64,000 bases of DNA. It comes from Scleroderma bovista. Its lineage: Eukaryota > Basidiomycota > Agaricomycetes > Boletales > Sclerodermataceae. Below are positions 49,856-59,649 of this stretch, piece after piece. Below the pieces are notes generated by a model that had not been told where the DNA came from, ran no database searches, and saw only the letters and a program-made list of their open reading frames with translations. Numbering within the stretch: position 1 is the stretch's first letter; every line of letters starts with the position of its first letter. The position numbers and the translations under genes are program-made. The stretch covers positions 1 through 64,000 of the forward strand of contig JAYMGJ010000153.1 of the NCBI GenBank assembly GCA_037178675.1, given 5' to 3'.

Positions 49856-50444
49856 TTTTTTTTTTTTTTTTTTTTTTGGACAAGTGATATCATTATGTAG
49901 CCACTGACAAGTCAAGCTCTACATAATACACTAGATCGAAAACCCAGTTGGGCTTCGTTCCGAGGAAAAATGCTCTTATGCACTTCCCGTCAAGGACGGG
50001 GGTATGTGGGACTCCGTGAGCCTACTGGTAAACCCGTTGAAGGGCGCCTGGTAGGCGTTATACCCACTAAAACCTCAGGTTGGGAAAAGGGAGGCGAATA
50101 TCTCGGCGCAAGAGGGGACAGCACCACAGTGGACTGTCACATTCAGAATAATCGTGTTGCTTGTGTGATTGGTTCATGTTTCAGCTCGTCTTTGGTTGGT
50201 CTTTGGTATGTTCAGGATGTCTACATTGGATAGAAAAATTCGTGAGTACGTGGTCGCTGAGTGTGGTTGTTCTTGCCAGTCTGTCATTGTTCGTGTGTTT
50301 TGGTCAACTTAATGACTCGTAATAATCGTTCTAGGGGGGGCCAGTGGTGTTCTGTGTGCTTTTTATCGTTCGTGCACTACCTTGCCCAGCTGTCGTAGCG
50401 TGGAAAAACCGACCATGGTCGTGGTTGCGGTTCAAGGGCCCCCC
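49854..50444 (-). mobile_element. Retroposed sequence (SINE-like or processed RNA copy), minus orientation
   Basis: About 590 bp bounded by identical 13-bp direct repeats (49843-49855 and 50445-50457). It begins on the + strand with 24 T (49854-49877), which is a poly(A) tail on the minus strand. Tail plus target-site duplication is the signature of LINE-type target-primed insertion of an RNA copy. The inserted RNA would start GGGGGGCCCTTGAACCGCAA and end just before the A tract. It has no convincing ORF on the minus strand; an 87-codon frame on the + strand (49970-50233) has no family features. Compact hairpins are present, such as CCCGTCAAGGACGGG and CGCCTGGTAGGCG, so the parent may be a structured non-coding RNA. 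No clear Pol III A/B box pair in the minus orientation was found. The right end lies 24 bp before the start codon of the phosphomutase gene. Confidence 0.7.
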
Positions 50445-50457
50445 AACCAGCTAACTT
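50445..50457. repeat. Right copy of 13-bp target-site duplication
   Basis: AACCAGCTAACTT, identical to 49843-49855; followed by GGCCATC and then the phosphomutase start at 50482. Confidence 0.75.
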
Positions 50458-50481
50458 GGCCATCATCCTCACGATATTCTA

Positions 50482-53390
50482 ATGTCCATCCCGTTGGAAC
50501 GGCTTGTGAAAGAATGGCTGAGGCTAGATACAGTATGTTTCTGAATGTGATTTCTATGTAGTGACATCCATCCTACTTTCTGCTCCAGAATCCTATCACC
50601 AAAGCCGACATCCAAAAGCTATGCGACCAACAGGACGCCATGGAGCTAGAGAAAAGGATGAGGTATCTAAATACCCTATCATGGACCAAAGTCACCACTT
50701 GCTACACAGTTGATGCCTATCCCACAGGCCCCGCATTGAGTTCGGAACCGCAGGTAATGCAACCTTTGTCAAACTGGTTTTGACCCTCGATATGTTAATT
50801 GAGAGGTGTAGGTCTCCGAGGGAAAATGGAGGCAGGTTGGGCACGAATGAATGACCTGATAATCATACAAGCATCGCAGGTACGACGAATTTCGATGGCC
50901 TATTTGCTTGCATCACAAGATCGTTTTCACTAGGGACTATGCGCCTACGTACTTAAGAATGTCCCTTGGCCTTCCACCAGGGGCGTTGTGGTTGGACATG
51001 ACCACCGTCACAACTCAGAGCGATGGGCATGCCTTACCGCGAATGTCTTCATCTCGAACAATGTCAAGGTCTATCTTCATCGAGGCTTCGTACATACTCC
51101 TTTGTGAGTACAAGCCAGCAACCGAAAGATTCACGACCACTTTTATTCTTATACGCTACAAGGGTACCTTTTTCGATAAAGAGATTGAATGCCGCTTGTG
51201 GGGTCATGATCACCGGTCTGTGTAGGCACGCTCTTAGTTTCAGATAGCTGAGTTGGTTATTAGCAAGCCACAATCCAAAGGTAGGTTTCATGTCTTACTC
51301 TACCATCCCAATATTCATCTAATGTCACAGGACGATAATGGCTATAAAGTAAGTGCTTTCAATGTGGCACACAATATGATTTACGTGCCTCGTGCTACAG
51401 GTATACTGGGAAAACGCAGTACAAGTATGGCTGTCTTTTACTTACGTACATGTAGATGACATACGACATCCCTGCAGATAATTGGACCCCATGATGTCGG
51501 TATTCAAGAAGCTATTCTTCAGAACCTGGAACCCATGACTAGCGATACTTTGGACATTCATACTTCGCCGCTTTGTATAGATTGCACGGACGCCATGAAG
51601 GAAAGTTACCTTATGTCCATTCAAAGTTTGGTGCAGTCAGTCACCGTCCCCCTCACGGCAAGACATCTGCTTATATATTTCACCCAACAGAATCCATGGC
51701 TTTTTTCCATCTGTGCAATTTGTGAACACCTCTATGCATGGTGTCAGTGACCCATTCGTGGCAGAGGCGTTCAGGCGGGTTGGACTCCCCCCTTACGTCC
51801 CGGTTGAAAAGCAGCAGTTGCCAGATCCTGACTTTCCAACCGTCAAATTTCCGAATCCGGAGGAAAAGGGTGCGTAAACAAAGAAAGCAGTCCTTGGAAA
51901 GATCTTACTAGCGGAATCCTTTTAGGTGCTTTGGTAATCCAGCTTGCCAACTTCTACAATTTCCTCTGATTGTTTCCTTGGGAAAGGATTTGGCGATATC
52001 AACTGCTATCGAAACCGGAGTAGACTATGTTCTAGCACAGGATCCAGATGCGGACCGCTTCTCCGCAGCGGAGAAGGAGTAAGTTGCGACGTCACGAATG
52101 GAAATGCAGGGATATAATTCCAGCATGCAGAGTCAATGGACAATGGCGTACTTTCACAGGTGATCAGTTGGGTTCTTTGTTTGCGAGCCATGCTTTAGAC
52201 GTTTACAAAGCTACTGGCAAGCCTTTAAGTATGCATCGTGCACTGAAGGCAACGAAAGAAACTGATAGATTTTCAGGCAATTTGGCAATGGTCGCATCCA
52301 CTGTTAGTTCCAAGATGATCGAAGCAATGGCACGCATAGAAGGCTTTAGGTTTGTTGAGTGCTTAACTGGTAATTTTGGCCCTATCACCTCGACCAAATC
52401 TAACTTGAGCTGGACAGGGTTCAAGTTCATTGGAAATACTGCGCTCGATCTTGTAAAGGAAGGCTACGATGTCCCGTTTGGATACGAAGAAGCCATTGGA
52501 TTCATGTTTGGGTCTGAAATCAGAGACAAGGATGGTGTTGCTGCGGCGGTGAGACACAACGTTCAGCCATGTCTCATGATACTGAGAGAATGTACTAGGT
52601 TATGTTTGCAGAACTTGTTACAAAATTGCGTGAACGGGGACTAACTGTAAAGAGGCACCTGGAAGGACTTTACGAGAGGTGCGAAATGGTCTTCTGAATC
52701 TCCATCGATTCTGTTCTTACGCAACGTCCAAGATACGGTTACTTCGAGGTATGACTGAACGCTCCCAGAATGCTCCTCTCATACTAGGTTTTTTTTGTCT
52801 TGTCAGCAGACTAAAAACAGTTACTTCGTGTGTTCTGATCCCGTTACGATCGACCGCATCTTTTGGGGACTTCGTCACTTCGATGAATCTGTACGTCCTT
52901 CCTAGCTTCTCGCGCATGTCTGTCGCATTTCATGATTTCCAGGCTTCGGGTTCCGTTGCTCAGTATCCAACTTGTATAGCCAATTTCGCTGTCAATGCTG
53001 TCATTGATTTGACAACAGGGCACGGCTATGATAGCACAAATCCCCCTACCTACCGACCAAGACTTCCTCTTTCCTCTGGACACATGATTCAATTCAGGGC
53101 GCAATCAAAGGACGATATGGACATGACCATCGTTCTCACTATCAGGTAGGTCATTACTCTTAGATAATTCATATGGAATCAGTAAGCTTCTCCAGAACAA
53201 GCGGAACCGAACCGAAGGTAAGACATCTGGTTCTTCGGAGACGCCACGAAAATCATTTTCACAGATCAAATACTACCTAGAAGGCACCTCGAGGGCCCAT
53301 CAAAGGGTGGCCGAAATCCTAAATCTGGTTGTAAAAGATCTTGGCGAAGTATGGATGAAGGCATCAGAATATGGCCTTCGTGACTCATAA
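50482..53390 (+). CDS. Alpha-D-phosphohexomutase, PGM2/phosphopentomutase type
   Basis: Interconverts sugar 1- and 5/6-phosphates; closest to mammalian PGM2 and yeast Pgm3 (phosphoribomutase). Start MSIPLERLVKEWLRLDT, then IEFGTAGLRGKMEAGWARMN, LKNVPWPSTRGVVVGHDHRH, AACGVMITASHNPK (the phosphoserine loop) and NGYKVYWENAVQ, IIGPHDVGIQEAILQNLEP, MHGVSDPFVAEAFRRVGLPP, DPDADRFSAAEKE (metal-binding DxDxD), WRTFTGDQLGSLFASHALDV, FIGNTALDLVKEGYDVPFGY with EEAIGFMFGSEI (sugar-binding loop), and the phosphate-binding TIRTSGTEPK, ending KASEYGLRDS. Very many small exons: ASHNPK in 17 nt (51264-51280), DDNGYK in 18 nt (51331-51348), AL in 8 nt (51926-51933), YGYFE in 16 nt (52733-52748), TSGTEPK in 22 nt. 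No intact motif is missing. The start lies 25 bp after the target-site repeat of a retroposed insertion, which therefore sits in its promoter or 5' UTR. Confidence 0.92.
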
Positions 53391-53819
53391 CGGCACCATG
53401 TGACATTCAACTAAATACCAAGGCAGCGGGATTCAGATTTTATTTTTATGCCAATCCACCACTGGTTTCATACCTGGAAGAATAACTATGCCCAGGTAGT
53501 CGCTAAGTGTCGAATCCTTATGCAAGTCGATGCCGGGAAAATCAATAGAGAATGCAAGCTTGTTTGAGGATATGGTCGTCACGCGGCTTCGTGCCAGTAG
53601 GGTGCGACTCTAGGCAGACTATCGAAGCTGTAGGTTCTTGGACCTCACCATGTTTACCAGCGGATACGGTTCCATTGAATCCGTGCTTGGATTGCTCATC
53701 CATGCTGCAAAGTTCGCATCATCAGAATAGGCAATGGGTCTTTTGGAAATGTCAACACAGATCCTAACTTATTGTTGGATTGAACGAGTCGCTGCCTGTC
53801 CGCTAAAACGCAAGACAAA
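53391..53819. other. Convergent intergenic region
   Basis: 429 bp between the stops of the phosphomutase and MCM-binding protein genes. A 54-codon minus-strand frame near 53540-53705 is open but featureless. Confidence 0.35.
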
Positions 53820-55823
53820 TTACACTAGTCGCGCCTTTCGTTGTGCCTCCAGTGCTTTTGTCGCTTCCCAAATTTCAATTGTCACCTCATCTAACAGACT
53901 CGAAGCAGCCAGCAGCCTATGTCCAAGTCCATTTGTCAGATACAAGCGGGTTGTGAAGGGAAAGAAAACAACCTTGCCACCCTCATCAAATGGATAAGGT
54001 CATTTGGAGTCACGGCTTTATCCCTTTGGCGCTGGCGGACAAAATCCTCTTCAATGTGCTAAATTGGACTATGTAGTTCGAGCCACCAATTTACGAAGGA
54101 CAATACCCACTTTGGACGTTGCCTCAGACACATGCACCCTGCCAGTTACTGTTCTGCAGGAGGCGACGTAGGATCTGAAAGACTTTAGCTTATCGAATGG
54201 TGGATAATCAAGGCCATCGTTCGATCGGTAAAGGACGCCATCAGCGCGACTTTGCAGCGGGACATTCAGGCAAGTCTGTGTTACTATCAGATAGAAGTGA
54301 CTTGACAATAAAAATGATTAACCTGGAAGAGCGCACTCTTTCGGCCCTCCGCGAGAACAATGACCGAGATATCGGTTTGAAAGGTGAATTTGCTAAATGG
54401 AAAAGTGTACTCGAGCGTTTGAGAGTTCATAATTTCTTGCATTGCCCGAATGTTTCTGAGACCTGTGATGCATGAGGATCCGGATGAGACCAAGACAGCC
54501 GTGTGTTACCTCTCTCGACTACCTGTCCCTCCTCCATCCCACTTTCTGTCAGTAGTGTGGTTGTTCCCAGAGGCAGCTGCAGATATCCTGAATGCAAATC
54601 TTCCTCTCGGCTTTCGGGCACGAATGTCTTTGTGTTTAGTAACTCAAGCGACAGCGGAATGACTATATATTGTGGCAGCAATTCGGAAAGTATGCATGAG
54701 AGGGTGGGAAGTATATTTGGTTGAGGGGGATGTGGAAAGTTCGAAATGGTTAGCGAAGGTGGAAGAGGTGAGGTAGTACGAGAATGGCTATGAAGGAGTG
54801 AGTCAAAGAAACATGGAGATGCAATGAGCGACGAACACTTTTGATGTAAGCTGAAGTAATAGCCACTCCGCTAGTAGATCATCGCCTCCGAGGGCATGTT
54901 CGGATATCCAATCTATTAACTCCCGACGAACATTGTGGGACTCTGGGACGTCTGAAATTTCAGGTGATGCAGCTTTATGGCAAATCACATGGAGTACAGG
55001 AACTTCAACAGAAGGATGCATCTCGCTTAGGCTATTGTACATCAAGAAAAGCAGCTGCTGTTGAAAATAGTGACCTACGGCTCTGATGAGAGAATTCCAA
55101 TAAATATGACCACATCAGTTGTTCTTAGAAGTTGTGCGCTTGCATTATCATACATCTTGGAGGTGTTAGCTGCTAGACGCCGGAGATTGGGAAGGACATG
55201 TTACCTTCACCTGTACACCGATATGTGGAACTCCTGGCATCGGAAACTTGTGCGGTCGAGGAGGGACATGCGGTGGGAAGCTTGCTACAGATGCGTCAAC
55301 TATAGACAAGCGAAGTATGAAACAAGCGTACTAGGGACATATGGTGATATTTCTTCCTTACGCCACTGTGTCTCCCCAGGAACGGAGACGACCCACATCG
55401 TTGTTGATTCTAGCAAGGCTGAATAGTCCACGCTGTATGATATTTGATCTACCTGCGTGGAAGACATTCCCCAACCTCCAAATCTGCGATTGCCCAGTTC
55501 CGTGAGGTACAGCTCAGGGGACGAGGACGTGTCCTGTATCATGGAGCAGAAGCGGACAAGGGTGCCACTTGCATATGACTCTGGGGGGTGGTTTAAGTCA
55601 AGAGATGGGAGCTACGACATCTGGTAAGCTTGGCAAGAACCTGAATTGGCCGTACCCCCACCTGAGCGAGCGCGTCGCGATCATCCGGGTTGAAGAAGAC
55701 GGCCGAGAAATGATCAGCAACCACGGAGGGAAATTTTTCATCGCTCCCGCTGTAGCTGTGATAGAGACGTTGGATTACTTGCGTCGGGTTGCATACTTCG
55801 TCAATGGCTTTTGGAGACACCAT
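53820..55823 (-). CDS. Mini-chromosome maintenance complex-binding protein (MCMBP/ETG1)
   Basis: MCM-binding protein, which stores or releases MCM2-7 and supports replication and cohesion. Start MVSPKAIDEVCNPTQVIQRL at 55823; then FFNPDDRDALAQ and, after an intron, LPSLDLNHPPESYASGTLVR, FCSMIQDTSSSPELYL, MWVVSVPGETQW. The middle has SEMHPSVEVPVLHVICHKAA and RRELIDWISEHALGGDDLLA with EWLLLQLTSKVF, the typical MCMBP block. Then LELLNTKTFVPESREEDLHS, GYLQLPLGTTTLLTESGMEE with GQVVERG, and ISVIVLAEGRKSALF. The C-terminus is LDEVTIEIWEATKALEAQRK followed by ARLV and TAA at 53820-53822. Family order is complete. Not all internal exon ends were fixed. Absent from budding yeast, present in most other eukaryotes. 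Confidence 0.88.
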
Positions 55824-56517
55824 GAATGATGAATGCCGGCGAACTACCGAATAACCCAGATACAAACCTGCAGGAGTAAACATCTCATCAGCCCGAAGAA
55901 ATTGAACGCAACAAAGAATGGGTATGTACTTAAGAGTACTGAAAAGAAGGTGAAAGAAGATGGTGTAGATGGTACGAAACGTCAGATCTTCCAGCCAGAT
56001 CCAAAACGTATTTGTATTCAACTTTGGTTTTACCTTGGATGACGAGTGGGGTAAAACCAAATACAGCCAAACCAGACCAGCTGAATGCATCTGTAAGGAT
56101 TCCATGATAAGTCAGCGGACATTTGTTCCGATTACCAATTCCCGTTACTATACTCTACCATTACTGGACTAACTCTAGTCGCTCACTCGTACTTCTAGTC
56201 TCATCCTTAGTTCCTCTTCTCGCGCTATTATTGTACTACTCTCGTTACCCGTACCTGGACCGCAGCGTATATAAGTCGATACCCTCTGTCGTTGCATATC
56301 AGTCTTTTCCTGAATATTAGTTACCTTCAGCCAGGTGATTATTTCAGCTTGAGAAGATTCTTGTGTGGCCGCATTAGAGACTAGCTACCTCTATCATTGT
56401 TACATATTTTTCACCTGCCCCTTAGGCAATGCTCTATCTCACTTTACTCTCTATATCTGCACCTACTTGAAAACCCACGGATTGATCAACCTGGTAAAAC
56501 AAGTAAGCATCATACCC
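55824..56517 (+). other. Promoter/leader region of a gypsy-like element, possible LTR end
   Basis: AT-rich DNA with many CTAGTC/CTCGT pyrimidine-rich stretches and a TATA-like GTATATAAGTCG near 56268, about 250 bp before the gag ATG at 56518. This would fit the end of a 5' LTR plus leader, but no second LTR copy was found to set its borders. The part next to 55823 is the MCMBP promoter. Confidence 0.35.
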
Positions 56518-57718
56518 ATGTCTGAAAGAATTGTTAATACCCATTACAACCTGCGCCGCACTGTGCACATGCACGCAAGGTCTGCTCCTTCCAGTCCTGA
56601 GGCTGCAGCCAAAGGAAAAGATACCCCTGCTGATGCGAGTCGTCTGTATAGCGACATCGTCAAGGCAAAGGACTTGGCGCCCAGTCACACAGCCGATGTC
56701 TCACCCAGCTCAAGGATGATCTCGCCGGAGTATCCCAACAGACAAAGGTCCTTGGAGGCTATTATAGCTGGCGAGTTAGCTGCCATTCGTAGTAGCAATA
56801 CCCCAACTGTAAAGGGCTTACCTGGAAGCACCTTAACCAGTGTATATTCCACCCCAGCACCTGAAGAGAGCAAGCTTGACAGTGATGACCATGAGGGATG
56901 GACTACTGTGACGAGAAAGAGTCGTCAGGGATCACCGGCCAGGAAGAGCCACCATGGATTGCCGACAAGGAAAAGTTGTCATGAATTGCTGGTAAAAGGA
57001 AACCTGAATAAGAGCCAGCTAGGGCCCGAGCAGGAACAAACTGTGGAGGAGGCCATTAGGAAGCTGACAAAGGACCAGCGCCAAAAGATATCTGAAAGGC
57101 AGTGTGTCGTTAGCATTACTGGTGTCAAGAAACCAGGAACGAAGAGTACCTCGACTTGAGGCGAGGGACCATCCAACTTGAAAGGAAAGGGTCTGGACCC
57201 ACGCAACTGGGGAACCTTGAGTGCATGCGAGGATGAACTCAACTTGGAAGCGCAGTGCGAAGCGTTGGCTTCCTGGAAAACTGTGCAGGAATTAGCCCGA
57301 AGTGAACAAGAAAGTAAACCTGACCTTAGCGCTAAAGGCACCGAATCCGATGTGGAGGCACAACAAGCTGCCATTGCGTCGTGGAACAAGGCACATGAGT
57401 TTGCCAAATCTGTGAGCACAAACGTCTCTGTTAGGGCACTGTTGCCAGAGAGCCAAAACAGCCATGTGAGGAGCAGATCTGTCAGAGTGTTCGCACCGAA
57501 AATCAGGAAAGGCCCTGTTGAGGTGCTCTCTCCGAAAGATAAGAAAACTGCCGAAAATAAGAATCAGAAACTTCAGAAAGCACACAAGGGACAGGAAAGA
57601 CCTACCCGAAGAACCCCAGACCCAGTCCGCGTGATGGTTGACAAGGCACTCGCGCAGGATAAAACACGCCATAAGAGACACAGGACACCAAGGGCTATGG
57701 AACCTGTCAAACAGGTTG

Positions 57719-57750
57719 ACCCAAGGAGTTATATTGGACTAGCATTTGAG
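57719..57750 (+). repeat. 32-bp direct repeat, copy 1 (A)
   Basis: Identical to 58045-58076; encodes PRSYIGLAFE in gag. Copy 1 is followed by the 278-bp insert. Confidence 0.85.
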
Positions 57751-58028
57751 CACTGTAGAGACAGTCCTGTCTCTGGGTGTGTAGATTGGTAGTACTGATA
57801 CTGGACTCTTACCTTAGCTATGTAGGCTTGTACTTAGCTTACTAAGCAACATCCTTCTCTTCAGTGTATATCTTTGAGCTCAGTCTTGGAGTGACTGAAC
57901 CACCCTTCCACTCTCTAGTTTCCTAGTCTCCTTAGTCCCTGGGAGCCTTGCCAGACCTCCAGAAGTCCCTGGGTCGAATGCACCTCATCTGAGGGAGCAG
58001 CCACCCAAACATATTGTTATCTTTTCAG
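57751..58028 (+). other. 278-bp insert interrupting gag
   Basis: Lies between A (57719-57750) and B (58029-58045, repeated at 58077-58093). It has stops in the gag frame, a perfect 7+7-bp inverted repeat at its left end (GAGACAGTCCTGTCTC, 57758-57773) and a pyrimidine-rich right end ...TCTTTTCAG. It does not start with GT, so it is not a simple intron. Confidence 0.55.
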
Positions 58029-58044
58029 CGCCTGGGGAAGGACA

Positions 58045-58076
58045 ACCCAAGGAGTTATATTGGACTAGCATTTGAG
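58045..58076 (+). repeat. 32-bp direct repeat, copy 2 (A)
   Basis: Identical to 57719-57750; here joined directly to B at 58077, which restores the gag frame (FERLGKDKCTYH). Confidence 0.85.
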
Positions 58077-59649
58077 CGCCTGGGGAAGGACAAATGCACA
58101 TATCATCGGAAGGATGATCCATCTGATGACTCATCAAGCGACTCCTCAGGTATGAGCAGGCGGAGACGATCCAGGAAGTGACGGGGAAGATGAGCCCCCT
58201 CGAGCAAGTCATCCAGCTGACCAACAAGCAGCAGCTCCGAATCGGATGAACCTTCCATGGACACAGACAATTACTCATCCGACTTGGAGGAATCCTCGAG
58301 CAGCAGCAGCCGCTTGGAAGGGCACCGGGGACGCCGAAACAAGCACAGCAGGTCCAGGGGCCGAGGAAGTCGAAAGACCAAGAAGTCTCGCTCAAAGACA
58401 CGCAAGTCTAGGTGACGGATGAAATTGAAACCAATTCCACTGGTCGAGTACAATGGCTCAGTCAACTCCAAAGCGTTCCACCGGTTTATAACAGAAGGGA
58501 CCACTTATGTGAAAGATGGGGAGGTCCCGTTGAAAGAGCAAGCATTCATCTTATCACATTACCTTAAGGGAAGGGTGCATGAATTCTATGTACGAGAAGT
58601 TTCAGGAGATCCATACCAATGGAGACTCTCGACATTCTTCCACGAACTCTTCAACTATTGTTTCCCAGTCGATTTCCGAATTAAGCTTCGAAAGAAACTC
58701 CACATGTGTTACCAGGGTAACAAAACTGTTCGAGACTATCTATATGAATTGAATGAGATGTGGAACATGATTGGGGAAACAGACAAAAAAACAAGGGTGC
58801 ACAAACTCTGGTTCGGGTTGCGCAAAGAGATCCAGCATGACCTTTGGCGGGACAGGCTCAATCCTGAGATCTCATCACTATGATCAGTTAATTGCAAGTG
58901 CTGAAATTATTGAAATTGCGCAATCTGTAACCAGGGGAGGACCTGAACCAAAGAATAAATGATGAGAGGACACAGCAATTGCCCAAAGTACGGCAATGAA
59001 TCCCAACAGCAAGCGCTGGCGTGAACATCAGCAAGGACGCCAAAAGGAATCCCAGAGGGACCACCAACCACAGGCGGGGCCCAGTCAGCCACAACCAGAG
59101 AAACAGTATAACAGACCTACCGAGCGAAAGGCTGGCGGGACGACCCAGCCAAAAATGAGCAACAAAGAGCGGGAATGGCTCAAGGCAGAAGGCCTCTGTT
59201 TTGTCTGCCATAAGCCAGGCCACTTCTCGTGAGATTGCCCTGACAGGAATGAAGTTCCATCAACAGAGTCAGATGAGCCACCTGGCATCGAAAACTTTGG
59301 CATTAATGTTGACTTTGGAGATATTGAGAACCAGCACAAGTTGTCAGACTGCTCGCGAAACCACGGACTAGCCGTGAATAACATACACATCCCAGGAGGG
59401 GATATTGATCTTGATGAAGACATGTCCCTGTATAGTGATTTCAGCGCCATGGAATGGTACATGAGTCACCTGGATGGACTGGACAGCATAGAATTAGGTT
59501 GCATGGAAATTCCACAAGAAGTAGATGCTCACCTGGATTCTGAGTGTAAGAAGACCGTGCCATCAGACAGCAGCTATCCTGCACTGGAATGTAGTGCCAT
59601 GGTAACAAAGGATGTCACTCGGACAATCCCCAAACCGGTGTGTGCCTAA

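Larger units (their letters stand above)
56518..59649 (+). pseudogene. Decayed gag of a Ty3/gypsy-like LTR retrotransposon
   Basis: Reads MSERIVNTHYNLRRTVHMHA, a disordered N-terminal part, SDDHEGWTTVTRKSRQGSPA, an Arg/Ser/Lys region, then the capsid-like Retrotrans_gag domain (VNSKAFHRFITEGTTYVKDG, KEQAFILSHYLKGRVHEFYV, LFNYCFPVDFRIKLRKKLHM, GNKTVRDYLYELNEMWNMIG) and a CCHC zinc knuckle CFVCHKPGHFS-x-DCPDRN. The C-terminal acidic part ends PKPVCA with TAA at 59647. It is broken by eight in-frame stops, all TGA (57157, 58179, 58191, 58218, 58413, 58960, 58963, 59230), by one frameshift near 58870, and by a 278-bp insertion with flanking duplications (57751-58028). No protease, reverse transcriptase or integrase follows, so the element is also truncated or gag-only. 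Confidence 0.8.

Noticed and set aside
49970..50233. 87-codon + strand ORF inside the retroposed insert
   Set aside because: It is antisense to the inferred insertion orientation and overlaps hairpin-rich sequence; the composition follows RNA structure rather than protein.
50400..50444. GGTTCAAGGGCCC as a Pol III B box that would make the insert a tRNA-derived SINE
   Set aside because: It lies on the strand opposite to the poly(A) orientation and has no matching A box at the right distance.
57751..58028. The gag insert as a spliceosomal intron
   Set aside because: It ends in TTTTCAG but does not begin with GT or GC at the A/insert border, and the flanking duplications are not explained by splicing.
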